Source: Phaeodactylum tricornutum CCAP 1055/1 (lineage: Eukaryota; Bacillariophyta; Bacillariophyceae; Surirellales; Neidiaceae). From it: 64,000 nucleotides of DNA. The position numbers were made by a program, and so were the translations under genes. Shown here piece by piece: positions 48,045 to 57,325 of the stretch. The notes beneath the pieces were generated by a model, which saw only the letters and a program-made list of their open reading frames with translations, was not told the origin of the DNA and did no database searches. Location: the NCBI RefSeq assembly GCF_000150955.2, contig NC_011687.1:620001-684000 (forward strand), given 5' to 3'. How positions within the stretch are numbered: position 1 is the first letter of the stretch; each line of letters starts with the position of its first letter.

Positions 48045-49353
48045 TTAGCGAGCCTTGGTCGGGTCCGTGTACTTTGCGTAAATCGCTTCAATCTCTTTAC
48101 TGACATCGTCGCTTAATCGGACGTCGTAGGCTTGGATATTTTCTTCCAGTTGGTCCATGGTTGTAGCACCAATAATGGAGCTCGCTACAAGTTCATTGTG
48201 GTAGCACCAGCCTAGAGCAAGTTGTGTCGGCGTCAAATCTGCCTTCTTTGCAAGATCACAATAGGCGTTCACGGCTTCCTCATTAGAAGAACCCAAATAT
48301 CGTTCCATAAATCCAGGAAAGAGTGTCAAGCGAGCACCTTTTGGAACATTTTTGCGGTACTTTCCACTCAGCGTACCTGCTGCCAGAGGTGAATATGCTA
48401 AGAGTCCTACATTGTGATGGAAGCAGGCTTCACCAAGACCGGCCTCAAAGTCTTTGCGTACGACAAGCGAAAAACTGTTCTGAATCGATACAATTTTGGG
48501 ATAGAGCTCGGGAAACTGCCTGGTGAGTGCAGCCATGGAACACACGCCATATGCAGATTCATTGGAAACGCCTACGTAACGAACTTTTCCCGTCGTCACA
48601 AGCTCCTGCAAGGCAGAAAGCTGCTCTTCAAAACTTGTTGGCTTGGGATTATCTTGGTACTGCGACGGTCTAAAATCCCCTGATCCAAACATCGAGCCGA
48701 CATAACGATCTAAAAATAGCAATAAACACGATGAGATAATTCAGAATTCGAAGAAAAATACACGTACTCGAGAAATCCGTGACTAATTTCCTACCTGGCC
48801 AATGAAGCTGCAGAAGATCAATGTAGTCGGTTCCAAGTCGTTCCAAAGATGCATCTACCGAATCGAGAATCTGATCCCTGGTCAAAGCGGCCGGCGTTTC
48901 CGAATCTCGTCGGGGCAACCACTTGATGCGCTCGGATCTACCACATACTTTTGTGGCCAAAATTACGTCTTCGCGCTTCCGTGATTGCAAAAACATTTTT
49001 ATCGCCTTGTCGGTGGCGCCTTGCGTTGTGGCTTTCGTTGGTACCGGGTACATTTCGGCAGTGTCCAAAAAATTAACACCGAATTCATCAAAAGCCCTTG
49101 TAAGCTGCTCCACACCTTCTTCTAGAGTATTTTGCTCACCGAAAGTCATAGTTCCCATGCAAACCTTAGAAACGACGAGATCCGAATCCCCAAGCTGAAC
49201 GTAGTCCATGCCATTTTTCAATCCAGGAACGACCACATTTCCCGCCGAGAATTTTCTATACCGCGACGCTGTGCTGCTATAGGTCGATGAAAGCGCGAAG
49301 GAACGAGAGACTAGAGCCGAAAAGAAGACGGTTCTAGGGAAGGAAAGCTTCAT
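48045..49353 (-). CDS. Aldo/keto reductase (Tas/YajO-like), two exons
   Basis: NADPH-dependent carbonyl reductase family. Exons 49353-48795 and 48709-48045 with an 85-bp intron (GTAGGA/TAG) in phase 1, giving 407 residues. I start at MKLSFPRTVFFSAL; an upstream frame extension starts only from a TTG. The N-terminus could be a signal or transit peptide (SRSFALSS); target uncertain. The barrel begins DYVQLGDSDLVVSKVCMGTM. The catalytic tetrad is Asp97 (NFLDTAEMYP), Tyr102, Lys135 (ILATKVCG) and His184 (LLQLHWPG). Insertion PVPTKATTQGATD after the Tyr is typical of Tas-like enzymes. The late NADP site reads SSIIGATTMDQLEENIQAYD. Substrate not predictable. Divergent from the unknown gene at 49831. 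Confidence 0.92.
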
Positions 49354-49830
49354 CTTGACCTGTGAATTGAAACGTGGTGATATCACTATCAAGATGACGT
49401 GAAACTGAGTTTACAGTTAGTCCGAATGGAATAAAAGAGTCGACTATGGGCAGCTTACGGAATAGGTAGATAGGGTCTCAAACTATTCAGAGTCAGAAAC
49501 CTCGCCAGTGAGCTAATTTTGCCCAGTTTTCAGTGTCAATTTCGTTCTCTGCGTCAGTTCTTAAGAACAGTAGACCCGGAGGTATCGAACTCTACTATTG
49601 ACAGTGAGGTTCATCCTTGCGACCGTTCGAACAATTTTCAAATTGTAAATTAAAGGTGCCATTTTCCTGATGCATTCTGTGGTCGCATTCACAGTCAGTT
49701 GTTCATGCGGAACAATACTGTTAACAGTAATATAATCAATCATGCAATCAATCAAGCGCCTCTTTCTTTGTAGTGAAGCATTAGCCCCTGCTGTGCAATT
49801 TTCCGGAATCAGGCAAGAGCCGTATGCGAG
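49354..49830. other. Divergent intergenic region
   Basis: About 480 bp. It holds TTCACAGTCAGTTG at about 49689 and ATTGACAGTGAGG near 49597. An open frame on the minus strand through it (126 codons) has no domain and I reject it. Confidence 0.45.
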
Positions 49831-50721
49831 ATGTCTTTGTCCATGTGGCTCTCGATCAAGACGGCGATGCTTCTCGTTCTCCTCGTAGAATGGGTCCAAG
49901 CGTGGAACGCAGCCATGGACCCTTACGTTCCTCGAAAGCAAGTTTGTCGTCGACGAATTATAAATTCCTGTGCAAACCTCCTTCTATCTTCTTGTGCTCT
50001 ATCTGATAAACAGTCTTGCCTGGCAGCTCAGGATTTCGGTGACACGAATCGACCCTATGCTCCGTTGGAAGCACTACTCCCAGCTGTGGAATTTCGTCTC
50101 TTATTGAACAAAGCTGTCGAGATTGCCAATGCTACTCCATTGGCAGAGTTCGCGAATAACTCACAGTCAATGGAAAATTCTAAAAGTGAATCTCGTTCTC
50201 ATATTATTAACGAGCTTCGTAAAATTTTCGAAGAGCCAGGCAAAACGATCGGCAATCGCCGCCCCCTGCAGCTTGCAGTCAAAGATAAAGACAGTACCAG
50301 AACGTCGAGCTCGACGGGGTTGCGACAGCTAAAGTTGAGCGGTGGAGCTGTCCGCACAGCCTGTAACAGTTACACTTCAAATCTACGATTTGGCGAATCG
50401 TATGTACTGACGGCCAACAAATCTGACCGAAAAAGGATGATACGCGAAGATCGATTGCCAGGGATTAAGCAGGTTATTGTTGCGGATCTAGACCTGCGGG
50501 ATTTATATCGCAACCTTGTACAGACAAAAATTGAAGATATCCAAGCCGAAGTATTCCAAGAGGATCCTGACTTTTTTGAAGTACGGTCTCTCCTAACTGA
50601 GGCTAACCAAGCTTTCAATAGATGGTTCGAGCTTGTGCGCGTTCAAGACATCCTCGAGGCTGAGCGCCTTCTGGCTCCACTTTTTTTGCAAACTCACGGT
50701 CAAATACCACACTCTAGCTAG
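49831..50721 (+). CDS. Unknown protein with signal peptide, possibly plastid-targeted
   Basis: 296 residues, one exon. Residues 5-24 are a signal peptide (MWLSIKTAMLLVLLVEWVQA) ending in VQA|W, and the following residues are basic (RKQVCRRR), as in a diatom bipartite plastid presequence with aromatic +1. The mature region is mostly helical: LEALLPAVEFRLLLNKAVEI, then a polar linker, LRFGESYVLTANKSDRKRMI, and a long C-terminal helix (IKQVIVADLDLRDLYRNLVQ; ANQAFNRWFELVRVQDILEA). No family recognised. A small helical plastid protein, perhaps thylakoid-associated, is a guess. Confidence 0.65.
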   Translation: MSLSMWLSIKTAMLLVLLVEWVQAWNAAMDPYVPRKQVCRRRIINSCANLLLSSCALSDKQSCLAAQDFGDTNRPYAPLEALLPAVEFRLLLNKAVEIANATPLAEFANNSQSMENSKSESRSHIINELRKIFEEPGKTIGNRRPLQLAVKDKDSTRTSSSTGLRQLKLSGGAVRTACNSYTSNLRFGESYVLTANKSDRKRMIREDRLPGIKQVIVADLDLRDLYRNLVQTKIEDIQAEVFQEDPDFFEVRSLLTEANQAFNRWFELVRVQDILEAERLLAPLFLQTHGQIPHSS

Positions 50722-50823
50722 TGTTGATGAAGTAATGTACTTCCATTGATTCTTAAATGAGTTCTATTGTTCGAATGTCCTTATCACAAAGAATGCGATC
50801 AGGTAATTTCCGTATTCCACCTA

Positions 50824-52454
50824 CTAATAGGTGAATGAAAGAGAAATAATTGCAATACCCAGAGAGAGCAAAGAAGTCACCGTAAAGCCCCGGGACGACA
50901 AATCAATCTCGTACCGAACTGCGTTTTCACAGCTCCAGTTTTCGCTATTTTCGTAAGAAGCTAAGAGCTCAGACTTGCGGCCCGCAATCTGACCAGTGTA
51001 GAGACAATTGTCAGCATGGGGGAGCGCAATACTGCCAACTTCCTGAAGAGATTCAGGGAGAGCACTTTTATCAGTACCATAATCAGCCAGACCAACATTG
51101 CTCCAGTTTCCATTGTACGAAAATCCTCCTATAAAGTTTGGCAAATCGTCCGCATTACGACAGTAGATAAAAATTTGATCTCCGTTGATGCCAAGACTGA
51201 ACAGGCCACTAGGATCCTCCTGCCATCGGTCTGAAAAAGGTGACCCCTTTCCGTATCCGAAACTTTGGCCTGCTTTGATGCCCTCTTCCGGAACATTGAA
51301 CTAGAAAATATTTAGGCAAATTGTCAGAAGACATGGGAATAGAAACAACTGGAACCGCCGTGAGGTAGTTTGCTACTTACTGTGATGGTCCCCTCAATGC
51401 CCTGAAAGCCTGTTCCGGTCCAGGCGTCGTCGGTCACGTAAAGCTCGCCAATTGAGGCAGGAATATCCGCTAGAGGATAGAAAACTACTTGATCAGGGTC
51501 ATCTGAGTTGAGGACAAAAACTGGGATGTCACCTGGCTTAAGGTCGGAGCATTCATTCGGATCGGCAGTCGGGGCATTTGTCGGGGTTGTGCATTGAGAG
51601 TACGTTCTCGTTCCATCCACAATAGTATCGGGCTGGCCAAAGTACTGTGTCACTAATTCTGGATAGTCAACGAAAGGATTACGGTTTCCTTGCCAGCGCT
51701 CACACGCCCTATTATTTCGAGCTTGTTCCTCGGGACTCACACGATCCTCCTCGTGCCACTTCAAAAGCATGGAGAGATAACCAAACTCACCATCCCTGAA
51801 AGGAGGACAATCCGTCAATCTGAGACCAAGTTGCTCTTCGTATCGCAGAGCGGTGTAGAAAAGACTCCGGGCGACGTCTCCTCTGAAACTGGCTGGAGGG
51901 GCAAATATTTTCGAGTCCTGCTCCGTATCATCTGCTGTCTCAGTCGTAGCGGGACGCGAACAAGCACCTTCATTCTCAACCGTGCCACAGATTCCAAAAA
52001 AAAGGCGATCTTTCTTGAGAAGTACCGAAGAATCCGCTGGCTTTTTTGAGTGCACGTCTGTTAATGCGGGAGATTCACGTGTTGCACCACGCTCGATAGG
52101 CCACAGGTCTTCTCGTGACCAACTATTTCGGTCTCCAGCAGGAAGCGAAGGAAAATTTATGTTGCGGTACAACAACCTTACGGTGTCGTTGCTGGTTCCG
52201 CGATCCAAATCGATTAGAGCCGTGAGTATATCGTCTCCTCCAGCAATTGTAGCAGTGTTCGGCAATATGTTCCTGTGGGTGTTTTGTATGAGAGATCGAA
52301 CATTTTCTTGTCCCCAAGTGGTTGGGGCCGTGCCAAAATCTGCAAGGATAGACGCATAGTAGCTGTTTAGAGCACATCCTTCGAACGAGGTGGCGTTCTG
52401 TGCACCCGTCGTTAACACTAAGGAGAGACAAAGAAGAGCAGTGATCTTCATCAT
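50824..52454 (-). CDS. Endonuclease-I family secreted nuclease, two exons, variant active-site motif
   Basis: Exons 52454-51381 and 51300-50824, with an 80-bp intron (GTAAGT/TAG) in phase 0, giving 516 residues. MMKITALLCLSLVLTTGAQ is a signal peptide. The EndA/NucM core is recognisable: SREDLWPIERG at 113-123, SPALTDVHSKKPADSSV at 128-144, then FRGDVARSLFYTALRYEEQL, LSMLLKWHEEDRVSPEEQ and WQGNRNPFVDYPELV, all diagnostic. The catalytic motif usually reads REHVWP with His as general base; here it is REDLWP (GAC codon), so activity may be lost or altered. A C-terminal region after residue ~310 (about 200 residues, IPVFVLNSDDPDQVVFYPLA and IKAGQSFGYGKG) is not nuclease and resembles a second beta domain. 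It ends in a hydrophobic tail (TVTSLLSLGIAIISLSF), perhaps for GPI or membrane anchoring. Confidence 0.85.
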
Positions 52455-54240
52455 GAGGACAGTGAACGAACAATGGGCCACAATCAATTTGTGTTCGTTT
52501 TGGCAGGATTTGTGGTCGAATCGAGGTAGAGAGAGTCTTTTTTATTTGGACTTCTGAATAATGACCAGAAGTATGATGGGACCAAGTCTTACGAAAATTG
52601 GTCGTTTAAAATCTGTACCTCGATCGTGGGTCATCGACCATAAATAATACCCAACGGAATTGTTTTCTCAAGGCCTATGTCCGGTATTCACCCGCCATCT
52701 TCGCGATCAACTGTCGTAAAGACTTAATGTGAATCAAAACAAAGCCAATATTATTGAAAATGGGAAATTCCCTATTCGGGCGGCGCCTCTACTAGGCCGC
52801 AATTGGCACACCTAAGGGCAGGAAGATCCCAGAGAAGTAGGGGTATACCTAGCTGGATACAATTTATCCAAAAAATATTTTTAAGTAATTGCTCCGGGAT
52901 CTTCAAGTTGGTTTGTCTTTTGCGTAGGTAACTGCTCCGGGATCTTCAAGTTGGTTTGTCTTTTTTGCGTAAGTAACTGCTCCGGGATCTTCAAGTTGGT
53001 TTGTCTCATGATTAAGTAATTGCTCTGGGATCTTCATCATGGTTTGTCTCTTGTCTAAGTAATTCTATTGGATTGGTGATAAATCACCTTTTCCACCTAA
53101 CAGACTCATCCTACATCCATGTCAGACCAGTATTGACCAAATAGAGACTCCAAAGTGATGGACAAACGAATAAGATTGCGTCGGGCAGACAAGAGAAGAT
53201 CCCTCGGACACACTGATATCAGGATCGGGCAGAAGATGGTAGGTGAATTCAGACAAGCGGATAAGCAAGCATACTCGACCAGTACACAGTGCGACAACAT
53301 TAGTAATCCCTATCAGCAGACCGCCTTAAATTCGGTATTTTGGACCAAAACACCGCAAACACCACAAATAAGAATTCCGAAAACACCCCAAACACGACTG
53401 AAATAGATCAAACAAGACTAAGTTTTTGACTCAAATCTCGAACCGTAAGGGCAAGAAGATCCCAGAGAAGCAGGGGTATAGCTGGCTGTATAAAATTTAT
53501 CCAAAAACTATTTTTAAGTAATTGCACCGGGATCTTCAACATGCCATGTCTTTTGCGTAAGTAATGGCACCGGGATCTTCAACTTGGTATGTCTTTTGCG
53601 TAGGTAAATGCACCGGGATCTTCAACATAGTTTGTCGTTTGTCTAAGTAATTGCTCGTTTGTCTCTCATTTAAATAATTCTCTAGGATTGTCTTTAAGTA
53701 CATTTCTCCACTTAACAAATTCACCATAAATCCATATCAGACCAGTACTGACCACATAGAGTCATTCTCCCACTACCGCAATTAGAGCTACCGCTGCCAT
53801 ATATCCTAAGGGGAGGGAGAACCCTAAGGAAAATGATATCCGGGTGTTGTAAAAATATACATGAATGCATATTTTATCTTTACACTGGGATATCAGATTT
53901 TATATAAGTAATTGCACTGGGATATCAACAAATTGCACTGAGATATCAAATAGGGTTATAGTTACTGCACAGGGATACCTAACTTGCTGACGTCTGGCAA
54001 ACAGCTTTCACAGTCAGTTCTTCTTCCGCAAATTGCGTTTGTGTTCTGTGTTGCTTACGTACAACCGTATTCTGACACTCATCGTCAGCCGAATTGGACG
54101 TGCCGTCGCTAAAGCTACGAGCAGATGAAATTTTCGTCAAACTTTGTCAATTTTTACAAAAGAAACACTCACGGTACCATGTGTGCATCTACAATGCAGC
54201 CCGCAAACAGCATCAACCGCGGATGTTTTTTTGCGGATAG
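52455..54240. repeat. Intergenic region with three related repeat modules
   Basis: Three modules at about 52800-53150, 53440-53765 and 53770-53990. Each has a left motif and, downstream, several tandem copies of a motif that is its reverse complement. In module 1, GAAGATCCCAGAG at 52822-52834 faces four copies of CTCCGGGATCTTC/CTCTGGGATCTTC between about 52892 and 53036. In module 2, the same left motif at 53455-53467 faces three copies of CACCGGGATCTTC between 53525 and 53622. In module 3, TGATATCC at 53834-53841 faces GGGATATCA copies at about 53887, 53929 and 53940. Unit spacing is about 42-50 bp. Shared flanks (CCTAAGG, GACCAGTATTGACC) show common descent. No gene lies between 52455 and 54240 that I can support. 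Confidence 0.75.
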
Positions 54241-56054
54241 GGTAGGCTAACACCAGAGAAGACTGGTGATCATGCAGTGTGGTGATTTGGAGTGTAATTC
54301 GGAGCGTTTTACGAAATCTGGTGCTTCATTCGCGACAGACCCGCCCGCTCTTGTGTTGCTCCCCGGAATGGGGAAGACAATGTCAAATTGTTCAACAAGA
54401 AACTCCAGGAGCAGATGCAAGCAGCGCACCAGGAGCAGCAGAATTTCGAAGAAGCGCTAAAGCAGGGATTAGCGGCCTTGTCGGACAATCAGGAAGGAGA
54501 ACAAACAAAAGGAGCGACGGTCGAGCAAGATGCAAACAACGTCCCAAATCGAGCAATATGAAACAGTTGCGCTGGCCCTATTGACAGCCTGGGCTCTACA
54601 GGAATAACATCAAGTAGTCTTCTTTAAAATTAGACTTTGGTACATTTTCTCAATTTGCTTGTACTATCTGTAGATGTTCTAAACACATGTTGGTTGCATT
54701 TTGTTTGATGTCTATTTTATCTTCAATTTCTATTGTGGATTCTATTTGGCATTACTTGGTCAACCCCCCACACTACCTGCATCTGCAACTTTCTTGGTCA
54801 CTCCCATCATGGGTAGAGAGAGGGAAAGTGTTGTTTGCGACGGATAGTAGAACTCACGGGCTACTGCAGCCAAGCAAGGTTTCCTGCTGTCACAGAGTGA
54901 TCCGATACAACTGCTACTTTGCCGACACCGACTTTGGTCAACCCTTCGCAATTGGAAGAATATCTATTAATAGTGTCCGTATTCTTGATTTGTAGGATAC
55001 AGCTTTGGTATCATTGCCTTCCGTTTCCTACGTTGCGATTGCAGCACGGCTTTTTCCATCGTCAAAAATCCCTTTGTTTGCTCCAAACGGCACGCTTACA
55101 TTGTGCCTTTTAACAGCACATGTGGGAAGTTGCAGCCAACAAAAGGTTAACTTTGTCCCAGGTCAACAAATCTAGTTTCACCATTGTTGTTGTCAAAGTT
55201 GTCGTTGTTGGCGCTGTTGCCGTCGCTGCTTTTCTCGTCGTCATCGCTGCTGTTCTTGTTGTCACCACAGACAGCACCAACTCAACCAATCCCAACCAAT
55301 GTCAAAACAAACACAGCCAATTGCTTCCCAGCCGGACAACTTTGATCAAGGTTCCCGCAGTTAATATTTTTAGGACGTGGGTTTGGTCATACCATGATCT
55401 TCTGTTCTGACCACCGCGACTGCATTCCATGAAAAAAAGCTTGCGGGCAAAAAAGGCTTGTTTGCGTCGTGAATTTTTCTGAAGGTGTCAACTCCAATTT
55501 CCCATCCATTTTACACAGCATATGTGTATTTTCGGTTTCTGTTGAAATTTTCTTGCTTATTCACGTCCAATGGGGTTCAAATTTACATTTAATAATAAAG
55601 TACAGCAAAAAGATCTATGTACAATTGATTGGGATTGTGATTTATGAACATTTAAAATAGTGCATAACTTTGGCTCTAATTTGTTTTTTTCTGGGGCATA
55701 TAAGCAACGCAATATGATCTATTTACACTTAGTCAAGATGAATGTACACTGGTAGGAAGAAACTGTCTGGACCATATGCATCAACTTGGATTCCAAATCA
55801 TTTTTCTGAAGCATATAAGTAATGCAATATAAGTGGATTCATTTTGGTGACCCAGTTGGGGATTTATCCATGCAAAAAAGCCTGGACACAGAAGAATAGA
55901 TTTTGACAGTACTTCTGGCAGGTCCTTTTTTCTCCTACTGTTAGATTCAAGTCACCTTCAACATACAGCAACAGATGATTTTGCAATTCCTCACTAACAA
56001 TTTCCAAAAAACTCCCACAGGCAATTTTTCCCAGAGAACAGCACAATCTACACA
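54241..56054. other. AT-richer accessory region without clear genes
   Basis: Visibly richer in A+T than the rest of the window. A frame at 54298-54560 without an ATG start reads as a charged coiled coil (KKLQEQMQAAHQEQQNFEEA), perhaps the remnant or exon of something. A GTT/GTC-rich run lies at about 55180-55265. A diverged direct repeat (TTTTTCTGGGGCATATAAG against TTTTTCTGAAGCATATAAG) occurs near 55687 and 55801. No RNA gene is recognised. Confidence 0.45.
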
Positions 56055-56758
56055 ATGAGTGATGCACAATCAAACAAACCACCAAATGTGCCCTTCCTTG
56101 TTAATAATCCCTATGCAGCCACAGGAAAAAAGAGAAAGGAAAGGGAAAAGTTGACACAATCACTACCCCTCTCACATTCAGTACCCAACACTGTTGATGC
56201 AGCAAGCAGTATTATTTTTGGTAGGGGTAAGGCCCAAACAACCACACCAACAGCAGATATACAACCACCCTTCTTGAGCCCCCCAAGTTCTCCCAAAGAA
56301 ACATTAACAGAATCTCCATCTGATGAAGTTACAGTAAATGAAGGAATAGATGATCAGTTATTCCAATCTACACCTTTTGGTTTATACTGCCTCAAATGTA
56401 AGACAAAAATTGCAGTAGAACACAGAGGCAACTTTTTCAGGCACATAGGAAAATACCATGCTGGCTATAATGGTCTAACTTTCAAGGAACTCAAGCTGAG
56501 AGTAGAGAGGATGAAGACATTACCTCCAAATCAATTTTATTGCTCAGATGTGCCTAAGGAAATGAATACATGTGGAATCTGCTGTGAAATCTTTTCCCAA
56601 CCTGGTAGTATCAAGAGACACATTAGCAATGCAATCCAAAAAGGTGGGTCTTGTGCTCAGGCCAAAGTGGTCAAAAAGCTATGTGTCAAGACAATATGCA
56701 ACAGGGTGGTTGAATATTTGCCTCAAGAAAAGGTAGTCATACAGGCATCTGTACTTCT
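56055..56758 (+). CDS. Zinc-finger-like protein, 5' part; gene interrupted by an LTR element
   Basis: An ATG-started frame with a polar N-terminal ~95 residues (basic patch ATGKKRKEREK, then Ser/Pro-rich). Two Cys/His clusters follow: LYCLKCKTKIAVEHRGNFFR with H and KYH (C2-H2-like spacing), and NTCGICCEIFSQPGSIKRHI with a late Cys. I do not recognise the family; DNA binding is plausible. At 56759 the LTR of a Copia element begins inside the frame. The frame runs on by chance for about 67 codons into the LTR before a stop, so any product would have an LTR-derived tail. The rest of the gene, if present, should lie right of the window. Its AT-rich base composition is unlike the neighbouring genes. 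Confidence 0.55.
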
Positions 56759-57033
56759 TGTTACGGAGTACTACCAAAGCACAACCGTAGGACAGATCGC
56801 TGTTAGGACAGTGAGTGGTAAACGAAGGTGGGCGTTGAGACGAACGACCTGCGATACACCTAAGAGACTTAGGGACTGTAAAACTCAACTCGTTGACGAC
56901 GCTCCCCACGGGTTAGACAGCGGATACGAGGACCTATGCGTGGGATGCAATTTGGATCAATGAACTTATAAAACAATGAGTGGGTGATTACCTTCTACAA
57001 ACTAGTCAATCTGTTGTTCAGTCCAGTGAACAA
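56759..57033 (-). repeat. LTR (3' LTR in element orientation), minimum extent
   Basis: TGTTACGGAGTACTACC at 56759 recurs at 63726 and the two copies agree for all 275 bases available. The real inner end lies somewhere between 57033 and about 57325. Confidence 0.9.
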
Positions 57034-57325
57034 TCCCACAAAATGCCATCGAATCTTTGATCTTCCACAGCTGCCATAATCTCAACAGGCAACCTTTCTT
57101 TCACATGTATATATACTTTCGGAACTATAAGTTCCTTGCACGAAACCTATGGTGAGTATAGGATCTTGTTCAATCCCACCATGTGGTTCGTGATACCTCT
57201 TTTGTCCCCGCAATCGTATCTCCTATGTTTCGATCGTATTGCACTGTACCTTGGTCTTGTAAACTGACAAGTAAGGACTAAATACATGCGCCTCCGGAAA
57301 CATAGCAATCGTACAAATGCACCCT

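Noticed and set aside
55120-55410. 96-codon frame with a Val-rich run
   Set aside because: The hydrophobic run comes from a GTT/GTC-rich simple repeat; no family and poor context.
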